Below are positions 31,268 to 42,644 of a stretch of DNA of 64,000 bases, piece by piece. The position numbers and the translations under genes are program-made. The notes beneath the pieces were generated by a model. It made no database searches. It was not told the DNA's origin and saw only the letters and a program-made list of their open reading frames with translations. Position 1 is the first letter of the stretch, and each line of letters opens with the position of its first letter. Origin of the DNA: Eutreptiella sp. 'Long Island Sound 2002' (lineage: Eukaryota > Euglenozoa > Euglenophyceae > Eutreptiales > Eutreptiaceae); NCBI GenBank assembly GCA_964036045.1, contig OZ038392.1:27334663-27398662 (forward strand), given 5' to 3'.

Positions 31268-32665
31268 TCAGCGAAAGAGGGACGACGCGGATGGCGCGGC
31301 AGAGGGGGGGGCAGATGGGACAGGGGAGCGAGGGTGTGAGTTGAGATCAGGGACTGAGAAATCTTTCAGTCCGACTGCTGCCAGATTGGTGTCATTCAGG
31401 ACCGCATGAGGCATCTCGACCAGGCTGACTTTCTCTAGTCTGGTGGCCAGGGGTAGAGTGGCATCAAGGGATTCTGAGCCTGAGGTAACGTATACTGGTC
31501 CCGGGAGGGTGGCACCATAGGCGATTCGTGCAGAGTCAAGCGACTGGTACTTGACCATGAGGGTTCCCGACTGTTGGAAAATTTGGTGGGAGGCAACAGG
31601 GCCAAAGCAGGCTACTGACTGCAGAACGTCCTGGACACTAAACGCTGGAGAAAAGCGAACAAGCGCGTATGGTGGTTCTACTTGCCTCGCGACTTCTCGT
31701 GCAAAGACTCGTTGTTGGGTGTGCGCGGAAATGCAGATGAGGTCGCCCATGTTTTCCACTTCTTGTACTGTGGGTTGGACGAGCATGGGTTCGTGGACCA
31801 TGCCGAACAAATCATACTTGTTCAGCAGTACCAAAAAACCAAACTTTCGATACAGTGGTTGGTTCATTTCAATGGCCACGCGGATGTCGTTCGCCGGCAT
31901 CTTTTTTTGTGGTTTCTGACCTTTTTCATATTTGGGTTGATGTGTGATTATGATGGATGTTTCCTTTATGGACCTGTCCAGTAGCCCTATGGAAATGCCC
32001 CACTCCATGAGGGCGGGCTGTTCATCATAGAACTTGCCCAGGACATCGTAAGGCACAAAAAAATCGAAGAGCTTGAAGCCTTCAGGGGCCGACTTAATCA
32101 TTATTGGCCAATAGCTCTTAGTGATACGAGGGATTTGAATCTCATTTAAAATCGTTGATGAATCGTCGGGCGAGAGCCCATTGATAAGTAGCATCAAGGG
32201 CAGTGAGCCCGAGATGCGCCACCGGACTTCTGTGCCGTCAATTTCCTTATTTATTTCGGTGGGTATATCTAGCCTCAAGTGATACAGAGTGGACTTTGGT
32301 TTGTGGATGGTTGGATGGGAGTCAGGGACGTCCACATCACGAGGGAAATACCCTATGGTTTTTGGTATGTGGCTTTTGGGGAGTGGGAAGGACGTGAGCT
32401 GGAAGAGGATGAGTGGATGGTCGGTGGGGCTGGGGGAAGCGACTATCTGTTCGGAGTTCGAGTGGCGAGTTGCATAGTGAGCAATGGGGCAAACCACGGA
32501 AAGCCATAGAAAACCAAGGGCGGGTATGAGGTCGATGCGCCGGTCCAATATGGTGGCTAGCTCAACATCCGATACATCCGCACGCGATTTGTACGCAAGC
32601 CATATGGTGGTTGGTTTTTGCATCTTTTTGGCGGTGCGGAGAGTGGCCACTATATTTTTGACTAT
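31268..32665 (-). pseudogene. LINE-2 ORF1 C-terminal part with RRM-like domain
   Basis: In the same frame as 32,666-33,856, following a TAA (32,666-32,668). The only start-like codon at the beginning is GTG, so this is probably the continuation of ORF1. The last third contains YALVRFSPAFSVQDVLQSV, then TLMVKYQSLDSARIAYGA, arranged like the two RNP strands and helices of an RRM. Many LINE ORF1 proteins carry RRMs for RNA binding. The first two thirds are not recognised. It ends in a Ser/Pro/Ala-rich tail. Confidence 0.55.
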
Positions 32666-33856
32666 TTAGCGGTGAGAGAAAAAGGGACTATCATCCTGAA
32701 AGGGGGCGAAGTTGGGTAGGAGTAGAAAGGTTACAAGGCCTATTAGTTTGGACCATTCAAAATTGGGCATGTCGGCCACTGAAAAACTGCGTAGAAATCC
32801 CGGATACGGGAGCCCGTCACCGTACATTAAAATTTGGGGACTTGGTGTGAGGGCGGCAAGTAGCTCCGGTGAGGGTAATGGGTTGGTAGCACGGTAGATC
32901 ACGGGCTCGGGAGTCAAAACATCAACTTTGGAGTATCTATTTTGTCCGCGTACCGCTACTTTACCAGCGAGTACATCTTTCGTGAGGTCCCTTGTCTCGG
33001 GGAAACCCACGGGTAGGGCTCCGTTTGATCGAAATTCGCGGCTTCCTAATGCTTTTATTGGGTTCCCTATTAGGGAAGTGGGCAAGGTTTCAAGTGGAAG
33101 GGGATTGGGGGCGGGTGGGTTGGGGGGGCTTGGTTTGTGTGGTGTTTTGTTTGGGGAGGGTGTATGGAAGGCATGGTGTGTTACCTTGTCATCATCTTGC
33201 ATGTCGGAAGAAATGTCCAACCGGTCGACGCCGGGGACGCCGTCCTCACTCGCAGTGGGTGCATCGGCATGTTGTGTTCCCTTTGGAGAGAGAGGAAGTG
33301 TAGGGAAGAGTGGAGGATGGGAGGCATTGGGATCATCGTGTTCAGGAGACGCCGCGAGGTCATCTTCCTCAATGTGAATGGCAACATCGACGTCACTCGG
33401 AGCCGTGTTGTCATCTTCGTCCTTTTTTTCATTTTCATCTTTTTCTGGTTCGCCTTTTTTTTCACAACCATCTTTTTTTTCGGTATCAAGAGAGGGGGCA
33501 ACGGTCTTCTCATTGGAAGAAACGGGCATTCCCTTTGGCGGCCGAGGAATTGGCGATACAAATCCGTCGGTAATTTTTTTTGAAGGATCATCTTTTTTTT
33601 GGTTATCTTCTCGATTCGGATCAAAGGAGTCCATGGAAGGAAATGGGAGAGCGGAGGAGGCGCGTGAATTCAAAGATTGCGACGCCAAAGAAGGGTCCGG
33701 AGATTCAGGGACGGGTTGAAGCTTTGCCATAATGACACTACGAATGTCTTTCGTGTTTATAGGGGCGGATGGAGTGCCGTGTTTGACGCTACTCCCCGCG
33801 CGAGAGGTTGCCTTGGACGAGGTACGATGCTTTTTTTCCGAAGTGACGGAAGGCAT
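32666..33856 (-). pseudogene. LINE-2 ORF1 N-terminal part
   Basis: Starts at a true ATG (33,854-33,856), about 180 bp inside the LINE 5' end. Low-complexity and charged: Ser/Lys-rich start (SEKKHRTSSKATSRAGS), Lys/Glu-rich middle (EKKGEPEKDENEKKDEDD), Pro/His-rich stretch (HTPSPNKTPHKPSPPNPPAP). It ends with a short hydrophobic segment (LIGLVTFLLLPNF) before TAA. Five codons later the same frame continues, so one mutation probably split ORF1. Confidence 0.6.
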
Positions 33857-34033
33857 ACCAAAGGTACAGAAAGTAGCGGAAACGGTATCTCGGGGTTCAG
33901 AATATACGCAAAGATTTAGGGACAGACAAAAACGTCAAATGACTAGCGTAAACGCTTAGTTCCGAAAAGAAAAATGTCGGCAGGCGCTGTGGCTCAAAGT
34001 CTTGCGCTGCAGTCGCAGGCGCGCACGTCGGAT
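33857..34033 (-). other. LINE-2 5' UTR
   Basis: About 180 bp between the target duplication and the ORF1 ATG, with no feature recognised. Confidence 0.6.
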
Positions 34034-34052
34034 GTGCATGCAAATCTTCTTT
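34034..34052. repeat. Target-site duplication of LINE-2, 5' side copy
   Basis: GTGCATGCAAATCTTCTTT, one base different from 26,189-26,207. Element A resumes here with the sequence that follows 55,582 in B. Confidence 0.85.
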
Positions 34053-34139
34053 CCTGTCTCCCACCGCTTCTCGCTCTCTCCTCCCTTCCCCAAACAATAA
34101 TATATCCATATTGGTTAGGGTTTTCTTTTCGTGGCACGC

Positions 34140-35037
34140 TCATGAGAGCGGTCCACCAAGGTGGGCAAGGATGTCAACAGTTTGGGTGAGATTCTGTTTC
34201 TGCAAGTAATCCCTCCAAACTTTGTTGTAGGATGGTAAGAAGGTTTCAACGGGTTCCTCGGTATCCCAATCTTTGGTATAACCCTCCCACCGCACCTTGA
34301 AGAGAAGTCTCTTGCGGTAAGTACGGTGACTTAATATTTTCTTGACATTATAGGTGTCCTCCTCAAACTGGGAGGGCACTCTAGCAACCTCCTCCGTGTA
34401 ACTTAGAGGCACGGGGGAGCGAGGGGGGTGGACCGTTTTCATTAAACAATCAACGTGGACGTCAACTAACCTCCGTTGGTCCACTTGAATAACATAGAGG
34501 TCGTGCGCCTTCTTGGCCAAAACTCATAGGGCCCATCCCAATAGGGACAAGTCTTATCGCCAAGATTTTTGCGTTGGCGACGGACCCATACGCGGTCCCC
34601 TTCTGAGAAATTGGGGGACATCCTCCTACTCTTATTATACTTACGAGCCATTGTCTCTTGCACTTGAATCATAGCCCTCCGTGCAAGAGCAATAAGCTCC
34701 TCACGCCGTTGGAGGTAGTGAGCGGCGTCTTGGGCCACCCCCTTAGGCTCAGCAAGAGGAGGCCCCTTAGTACGGTTGTGTTTACCAAACACAATCTCGT
34801 TAGGTGTATAACCTGAAGGACCTGTAGTCTCATGCCACACTCGTACAACGGCGGGCAAAACCTCTACCCAATTAGTTTTCTTTCCTTTCCCTTTCCTCCA
34901 CGCCTTAGCTGCTTGCCAGTATTTTCGGCCTTGCCATTACCTTGGTGCCTACCCGCGAGACACATAGTCGAGCGGGCACCAATCTTAGAACAAAGGGTTT
35001 GGAAATATTGGCTCACAAATTGTGGCCCACGGTCGGG
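34140..35037 (-). pseudogene. Element A integrase C-terminal region and chromodomain
   Basis: The chromodomain has YNVKKILSHRTYRKRLLFKV, then RWEGYTKDWDTEEPVETF (34,140-34,400). The integrase C-terminal fold has FSEGDRVWVRRQRKNLG and YWDGPYEF. A frameshift near 34,500-34,520 splits the two. Between 34,859 and 35,037 a short stretch is replaced relative to B (56,411-56,445), and a TGA stands where B encodes a Ser codon in EICSDRG. Confidence 0.85.
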
Positions 35038-36404
35038 TCATATTTCACGAGGGGCTCCGAACCTATCCACCCAGCGCTCCATTACCAAATGGGCCGCTCT
35101 TCTCCCCGTTAGCCCTTCATCCTTGTCTTCATGACGGGGTTTAGGAATAGGGATCGCGATGAGGTAGCCTGAAAGCCGGCATACACATAGGAGCATTCGG
35201 TCATACACCTCTCCATCGTGGGAGGTGGAAGGGTAGTGAAACACATCAAGCGCTATGGAGTCCATGGGCTCCATAGGTATAGGCATAGGGGTCATGTACC
35301 CTTGCTTGCGCTTGGTGTCATGCGTGTGAATGGCACATGAGGGACACGTTTGACATTGCAGTTCCACTGCTTTGTACAACCCCTCACCTTCCACGCCATG
35401 GTTAATTTCCTTCCAGTGTTTTTCCACACTGGAGGTAGTTAAGTGAAATGCATCATGGTATTCGGCTACCAAACGATGCACTAGCGGCGTAGGAACACAC
35501 CAATGTCCATTACGGACGAGCTTGTTATCCACCAACCTCACTCCATCTTGGAAGCTCCCATTCAAGGCATCTTGCCACATTTGTTTGTAGCGTTGACAAT
35601 TTGGGTAGTGTTTAGCCCAATTTATCTCAAAAACATTGGGAGCATCCTCCCCATGTATAGGAGTTGCTTTCTTGTGGGACTTCCAAGATTTTTTTATCTT
35701 GACAATTTGCTCCAGTCTCCGAAGCTTTCTCTTTTGCTTCGCCCCCCCCCCCACTGGAGGCGAAGCCAGAGGGGGTGGATCACACGCGGGTGCCCCTTGA
35801 GCCCGAGGCGCCGCTTTAGACCTAGTAACAACGGGCGCCACAACCGCCCTAAATACAAGGGGGCGGGCGAGAAGTTCCTCCTTCTCGGCCGCAATCATGT
35901 CCCGCACATCCCCGGCCGCCTGGGCCGTCCCATGTATGGACACATCACCCAACGCCGGGTTAGCAGGGTAAGCCCAGCGGGACAAGAAATCACCCACGGG
36001 GTTCACTGGCCCCGGAGTGTAAACCACATGGAGGTCGAATTTAGAGAACAATTCATGCCAACGTGCTTGGTGTGGAGAGGGACCCCCCACGGTTTTGAGG
36101 TCCTCTGTAGCCCAATTTTCAAGGCTACGGTGGTCGGTACGGACCTCCACGCGCTTGTTTCCCACCCAACCATGCCATTTTAAAAGCGCCGCCACTATGG
36201 CGTAGCATTCTTTCTCCCGAGGGCTCCAATTCAATTGGCTGCCTGACAATTTGCGGGAGAAAAAGGCAAGGGGGCGTAGGGCACCATCGGGACCTTCCTG
36301 CTGTAGGGCCGCCCCCACCGCCCAATTACTAGCGTCCGGGGTGAGGACAAAGTACTTATCCCAATCGGCTAGTTGGAGGGGAACAATATCCGTAATAGCA
36401 CGCT
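35038..36404 (-). pseudogene. Element A RNase H and integrase N-terminal half
   Basis: RNase H motifs: LTPDASNWAVGAALQQ, SPREKECYAIVAALLKW, EVRTDHRSLENW and PVGDFLSRWAYP. Then the integrase zinc module (CQTCPSCAIHTHDTK) and first catalytic Asp (ALDVFHYPSTS). It is almost identical to the B protein. It starts just downstream of the RT deletion, so the frame begins inside the end of RT. Confidence 0.88.
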
Positions 36405-38072
36405 TGGCCCGGACGGAGACGAACCTCCCCACTAAAAACATCCCGCTCATAGTCCGCGAGGATGCGCCTTCTCATGAGCTCCACCTCCGGAGACACAATA
36501 GGCTCTTGGGTGGTGACAACACCACCGGCACGAGAAGCCGCCAACAATCGTGTGGCGCCTTTACGTTTTCGGTAACGCTTAACGGTAGTGGCCCTCCCAC
36601 CCAATAACTCTCGTTCAATTTTCGCAATGCGTGAACGCACGCATTCTTGTGCCTCCAAATCTTCGGGGGTAGGATCAAGAGTAACGGGTGCGAGGAGTTT
36701 TTTATGGGTCGCCTTATACGTGAGGGTGCGCACCGAAGCCAAATGGTTAGGCACCCTTTCATCCTCCGACTCTTCCTCCGAGGTCATGCCCGGCTCGCCA
36801 TCCGTGTTGGGGTTAGAGACGGCCGGTGCCAAAACGGAGGCCAAATGACATTTAGTGGCCGCCCAAATTTTCCTCCGCAATACCACCGTCCACGTATAGC
36901 GCCACCGTGGACCAACCCCGTTGAGGAAGGGGCGTGAGGTGGTCATTCTGATAGAGACAGGCTTTAGTCTCTGGCCCAGGAAGGTGGTACCCATGCAAAG
37001 TAATTTCCATAAGGGTTTTGCACCACTCCCTATGTGTCCACTTCGGCCCTACGACGATGGCTCGTAGTTTTTCTTGCCGAATTTTCCGAACACAATCGGA
37101 AAACCGATGATAGGGAGGGCACATCCAATACAATTTGGAGGGGTCCGCGGGAGTGGAAAAGAAATCTTCAAGCGGCGAAACCCAACGGGTAGCCTGGGCC
37201 ATACCCGGTACCCTATTGAAGGCGTCCACGTCGGGGTTTTTGCCAAATTGTTTTTTGACACGTGCGGCCCAATATGGCGTGAGGCCATAGTCAGACTGGG
37301 TCCACATGGACCCATCACGCCGCGTAGGTAGAACATCACGGGCAAGGGCTTCGGGAGCAAATTCAACGAGCTCCAAAGCACAAGCCCGGTCCTGTACGGG
37401 GGCCACGGAGGAAGCGGTCAAGGCATAGGATATGTGTTTCTCGGCCTCAACACGGTTAGGCGGTTCGCCACCAGGGGGCGTAACCACAATGGCCGGGGCA
37501 GGGTGCGTAGGAGTGACCGCCCCAATGACTGGAACGGTTAGGCCCCACACGGACTGACGTGCCACCTTACCATGAATGGGTTTCACCAAAAATGGTTTGC
37601 CGGTTCGTGGAGCCTCACGGAAGTCCTCAATCCAAAAACGGGGGTGCACTGGATGGTGAGAGTACAAACAATTGAAACGGGCAAAATGGCTCACACAATG
37701 TTCGTAACCCCATGGGTGCCCCAAAACCATATCCCAAGGTAAATTCGGGACAAGGTACGGGGACACGCCATACTGGGCAACACGAGGAAGTGAAACACTA
37801 CCATCCACAACCCCCGTAAATTGAATTTTGACGTCTATTTGCTCGTCCCCCCCCGGCAAAGGCGTCTCATTATCGGCTTGGAGTAGGCGCCTCCGTTGGG
37901 GGGATTCATATTTTTCGGAGAGTTGGTCTCCAAAAACATTGGGGTTGGCCAAAGCGGCCGCTTGGCACCGAAAATCCACCAAAATACGGAGGGCCTTGCG
38001 TTCTCCATTTGGCAATACAACCTGAACGGAAAGTTCGGTTTGAATCTCACTAGTCACTATATGCCCCTTCAT
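36356..38072 (-). pseudogene. Element A protease, methyltransferase-like domain and linker
   Basis: ORFs 36,852-38,096 and 36,356-36,994 in two frames. The protease motif is RILVDFRCQAAALANPNVF, where the catalytic-loop Gly of B is Arg, and it has DMVLGHPWG. The methyltransferase-like domain reads DVDAFNRVPGMAQATRW, YWMCPPYHRFSDCVRKIRQE and RAIVVGPKWTHREW, ending ALYVDGG. A frameshift near 36,870-36,990 precedes the acidic/basic linker. The likely ATG (38,070-38,072) overlaps the Gag TGA. Confidence 0.8.
36404..36410 (-). other. Deletion junction removing the RT core of element A
   Basis: CACGCTTG in A joins directly to GCCCGGACGG, whereas in B the same two flanks are about 945 bp apart (about 57,956 to 58,900). 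The missing part holds all RT catalytic motifs, including YIDD. Confidence 0.85.
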
Positions 38073-41000
38073 GACTCTCGATGGAACGAGAGCCACGGTA
38101 GTGTCACAGGGGTGCCCGAGGTTTTCTTCTTTCGAAGGGGGCGCCTCTGGGCACTCCTACCAACGTCCGCGCCCGTTCGGCGCTCCCTTGCCTCCTTTAT
38201 CGCCTTTGCCGCCGCCACCCTTATAACCATCACCACCCTTATCACCACCGCCACCCTTATCGCCCCCCTTAGGCTTACCACCTTTAGACTTACCCGCAAT
38301 GTTCCAATGAGTGTCATTGCACGGAGAATTAGGCTTACACGTCCAAAGGGTGGTATTGGTGGCACCCCAATCAATTCAAGACATGTCCATCTCCGTTTGT
38401 TTACGTGTTTTCCAATGTTTTGAACACGGAACCCAAAAGGTAGGTGACAGTTTAGCCCCGGGGTCGACGGGTTTCTTCGCCGGAGGTTTAGAGTGACCCA
38501 CGGCGTTGACGGGGGTGTCAGCGGGTTCGGAGGTGTCAGGGTCCGCCGTAGCCTCCGCATTAACCGCATTCACCGCGGTTTTATTGTGAGAAGGGCGATG
38601 AGTGTACGTCACCGTCGTCTTGTCTCCTCTATTGAGGCGTTCGAGAGCTTCCCTCTCCGACACGCTTTTATGGGCAAGGGCGTAGATTTCCGCAGGCTTC
38701 AAACGAGGCCTACGTTGCTCCACTTTCATAGTGTAGCCGCGTGTGTGAGGTGTGTTGTTGAGTTTCAAGATCCACTCTTGGAGAGCCGGGTCTTTGCAGT
38801 CAACTATCACCCCCGGCCCCGAATAGGAAACAATCTCGGGAACCGTAGTGCAAGCTTGAGCGCTATATTTCCTGAGTTCCTTTTCGAATGGGGCGCGACC
38901 CGGCGAAGGGTCAAGGCCACTAAAATCCACCACATAGCTGTCTGGGCTATTCTTAGCCTCTTGCTTGACGACCTTCTCCTTGATCCACGGGGGCTTGCTT
39001 AGGAGCTGCTCCCGGATCACGTGGGGACGAGTCTCATTGCTCAGAGGCAACAAACGTTGCCATTGAGCATAGAAATCTTCAAGGTCGATGAGGGTCACTT
39101 GCCCTTTAACCACCCTGGGGGTGAGGGCTCGCCATCTTTAATCAGCCCTTGAGGCGTCATACTCGTGGAAACGTTGTTCCAAAAAGTCCCACAACTCTTA
39201 GAGGGTGGGGGCCGTGCGTGTGTGGTGGGTGGCCTCGGCAACCCGGGCGTTGATGATCGCCTTTAGCCATGGGGGCAAGGTACTCAAAATCATTTTTGCC
39301 TCGTTGGCCTTTCGGTACATGGGATCACACCCCCCCAACCATTGTTGAAGCTTCTCAACCCACTCGTCGTAGCACTCTAGCTGCCCATTAAATTGCGGTT
39401 TAGGCATATCACTATCCTCCACCGCTTTGGTGTAACTATTTTGCACCATAGGCATTTGGTACAGGTGGTAAGCAGGGGGAGCCATGGTTGGGGGTGCACC
39501 TCCACTTGCACTTGGTGCAACCTTCACTGGAGAGACTGTACACGTATCCGTAGGATGAGAGGGCGTGTACGAAGGTTTCCCAGGGGAAGTGAAAACATTT
39601 TTCGTGAGGGGATTAATGTTCCCCAACGAAGAGGTGTTCTCCTCTTCATTGGCCCACGGGGCCGTAGGCTCCGTGGGGTGTTCTTCGCCCTTAGGCGTTG
39701 CCCTCCACTCGGGAACAGCACGTTCCTTCTGCTCTTCGGCGATTCCCCTCCACGATGTAGGTTCTTGGGGGTGGGGGTGTTCCTGGTGTTCTTCCCCCCC
39801 CCTCGGCCACCCCGAATCCGGACAAGCGTTCGGATGGTAGATGCAATCGTGGGATGGGTGGACGGAGAAAGGAAGGACACACCCACCACCAGATGAACCG
39901 GATGGCGCGCCCATGGGCGCCGTAGGCGCCGCCGGTGTAGGATCAGGAACGGGCGGAGGCGCCGATGGCGGGGGTGGGACCACGGTAACGGGTTCCGCAG
40001 GCGTGGAGTACCAGTGGTCCCACGCATCGATCCTAGATGCAACGGCGGCGTAACGTGTAGCGAGCGACTCCATTGCGCTAAAGCACTTAGCCGTGTTGCC
40101 GTTGGACATCTTAAGATAATCTGCCACGCTAGCCTCCACCACCTTAGAATCCCGGCGGTAGCCCTGAACCGCCGCGTCAAATTTAGCCAATGTAGACAAG
40201 ATTTGGGTCATCCGGTCCCCGTAGGACTGACTGATGCCCACGGTAGAGGCTACTGCCTGAGAAAGTTCCTGATGGGATCGCTGCAACTCTAGATTCTGAG
40301 TTCGCAGGTCCTTCACCTGTGCCATCAGAGATTGGATGCACGTTTCGTAGTGCACCAGACACCGGGGACAGCCACAGGTGTGCTGTAGGTCTTCCTGCCC
40401 CCGTGTAGGAATGGGGCCCCCAGAATGTCGAAAAGATGGACCCCCCCCTCCACGAGGAGGAGATGACCCACCACCGCGCCCCCCAGCAGCCCTTCCTGCC
40501 ACGGAGGGACCAGAGGGCCCCCCCGCAGGGCGAGACGGGGGTGTGGGGCGCGCAGCAACAGGTGCTGGCGCCCCCCCACTAGAGGGATGTCCCCCCCCCG
40601 AACCCCCACCACTAGATGGCCGAACCAGGTGCAGGATTCCTTGCACGTGCTCGATGTAAGCCACCTGGCGGTGGCGGGGTGACGGCGGAGGGGGAACATG
40701 ACCAACAGTATTCGGTCGCGGCGATGGGGGTGGGGAATCGTCCACCACAATATACTGTGGTGACTCATGAACCACCATAGGTGATCGAGTTCTCCGATGG
40801 GAAGCAAAAACAGGCTCCGATCCCGTTGAAACCTCTGGATCCCCCCCCCAATTGGGCAGTTGGGGGTCCTCCGTAGGAGATGTATTTGTGGGGGGAGAGA
40901 CCAAATTTATACGGAGGGTTGCTGAACCTCCCTCCACCGGATTCCCTCCCCCCCAGCACAGATTGTTGACCTTCGGCATTGCCGGAGAATCATCCACTAG

Positions 41001-42150
41001 GGATGGCCGATCTTTCGTGCCACTCATAGGCACTGGAGATGTAGTACCGGCCCGGTCCTCCGTAGACTCCGGAGATTCCACAACAAGACACGGGCGGTTT
41101 TTGACGCCGCTCATAGGCACCGGAGACTCTTCCACTGCAATGAACTGAGGGGCCGGAGAGTCCTCCACCGTGATGTAGCCGGGGGGCGGGGATTCTTCCA
41201 CCAGCATGGGGCGATCCCTGGTCCCTGACATAGGTTCAGGAGGTGCAGGCGACGAGGCAACGGAAATAGGGGAATGATGGAGTTCATGACGTTCCAACAC
41301 TCCAATCTCCTCCTCCTCATCGTCGTTCCCCTGCTCCACCGCCAGGGGGAACCACTGGTCACACTCATCCTCCTCGATTTGCGTGGGGGATTCCTCGATG
41401 ATCGTAGGATTTAGCCTGGATCCGCTCGGGGGATTGGGATACGCTCCCAAGGCCGGAGATTCCTCCACCAGGGAGGGAAACCACCGCGATCCACTCATTG
41501 GAGTGGGCGACGATTCCACCACAGTGGGGTTCTGCCTAGTCCCCGACAGGGCTTGCTGGATCAGGGCCACGGCCTCTCGAGCCGGACCCAGATGGCCATC
41601 GGGATCAGGCGTGAGCGCGAGGACTCGACGGTTTTCAGCGTCGAGTTGGTCAACAATGGGGCTGATGGGCCCTGCCGCAAACAGGTTTTTTCTGACCTGA
41701 GGCTCTGGCAACCCCCCTAGCGACGGAGGAGTGCCAGAGTCGACCACGATAGGCCCCATTGGCGAAGCCATCGTACCCCAGTCGGCAGCGCGTGAGGGCG
41801 CAGCGTTCGTACGCCCGATCACCCCAGTAGATAGGTCGATTACTGCCCGATTCTCGGCGCTAGTAACGGTTCCCGAGCCCATGATAGGCGATTGTGGTCC
41901 TCTTATCGCTCCCTGAGGGTGGCCGTCTATTTCCCCCCCAACCATCTCAGGTACACCAGCTGGATTTCGAGGATGGGGGGCCCCGATGGGAACATTCGGG
42001 GATTTCGGAAACTTAGGATTTGTAGCCACTTGGGGCTTGGCCCGTTTTTGCGGCCCCTGCCCGGTCGATGGGTTCAGGGCCGAGGAGGTCCTGAGAGTGG
42101 GGACCTGGACACCCTCAGCTATCCCTCCCGGGGAAGAAATTTTTTAATTT
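38069..42150 (-). pseudogene. Element A Gag
   Basis: 39,198-42,029 and 38,376-39,113 are in one frame. N-terminal repeats MSGTRDRPMLVEESP-like; a Cys/His patch (TCGCPRCLVHYETC) followed by a coiled coil (VKDLRTQNLELQRSHQELSQ); the capsid-like core (PQFNGQLECYDEWVEKLQQW); an RRM-like stretch; and a Cys/His end. Breaks are stops near 39,140-39,200, a TGA at 38,376 where B has Trp, and an extra base near 38,200. No ATG precedes residue VPEMVGG near 41,940, and the frame opens after a TAA near 42,147. Confidence 0.75.
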
Positions 42151-42224
42151 GAATTTGGTCCACGATGTCTTCGACCGATCGCTTTCCGCGATGCCAAACG
42201 CCCAACAGAGACGAAAAATTTTCG

Positions 42225-42236
42225 CCTCTGCTACCA
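42225..42236 (-). promoter_or_regulatory. Primer binding site of element A
   Basis: The minus strand reads TGGTAGCAGAGG directly after the 5' LTR end (GGTTTCA). It is complementary to a tRNA ending CCTCTGCTACCA, the 3' end known for initiator-methionine tRNA in many eukaryotes. Confidence 0.85.
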
Positions 42237-42580
42237 TGAAACCAGACCGGGTGGTCAGGAGCAGAGGTCGCAGTGGCATGGGCAGCAACATTGCTTGGCA
42301 CCGAAGACACAACGATAGTGTTGACTGAATAGTATCCTGCAAACAGATATGGTACACATAGCCATTGAAATACCTGATATGCACATATGAGAAATCCACC
42401 CTATCATCCACTAATTGATATAACTACTAAACATCCATGATTGCCTTATCTATCCCACATCCTATGTTCCTAACAAGGAAATGGAATATGATATACCCTA
42501 TCCCACATATATCCCATATATAGGGCCAAATAATGCTCCCTTAGGGGTAAAATGCCAGGGTAGGGTTGTGACCTGCTTCA
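42237..42580 (-). repeat. 5' LTR of element A
   Basis: 344 bp, starting TGAAGCAGGT at 42,580 and ending GGTTTCA at 42,237 in element sense. Flanked by CCGG at 42,581-42,584. Confidence 0.93.
42514..42523 (-). promoter_or_regulatory. TATA-like box in the 5' LTR of A
   Basis: The minus strand reads CCTATATATG about 60 bp into the LTR. It is the best TATA candidate for the element's promoter. No start site can be fixed. Confidence 0.45.
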
Positions 42581-42644
42581 CCGGCACACCCAGGAGACCT
42601 GGCTGCTCCAGCGGACCCGGCGGCAATGCCGATGCTGGACAGCT

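Larger units (their letters stand above)
26208..34033 (-). mobile_element. LINE-2: two-ORF non-LTR retrotransposon inserted in element A
   Basis: About 7.8 kb on the minus strand: a short 5' UTR, ORF1 (broken by one TAA), ORF2 (APE endonuclease, RT, RNase H, then a frameshifted Cys/His finger domain), a 3' UTR and a poly(A) tail. It is flanked by a duplication of about 19 bp with one mismatch. It appears to be full length. Confidence 0.9.
22527..42580 (-). mobile_element. Ty3/gypsy chromovirus element A, interrupted by LINE-2
   Basis: Bounded by two 344-bp LTRs (22,527-22,870 and 42,237-42,580) that begin TGAAGCAGG and end GGTTTCA in element sense. They are flanked by CCGG on both sides (22,523-22,526 and 42,581-42,584). 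It has a PBS at the 5' LTR and a PPT at the 3' LTR. Without LINE-2 it is about 12.2 kb. It shares long stretches of near-identity with B but lacks the RT core. Confidence 0.93.
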
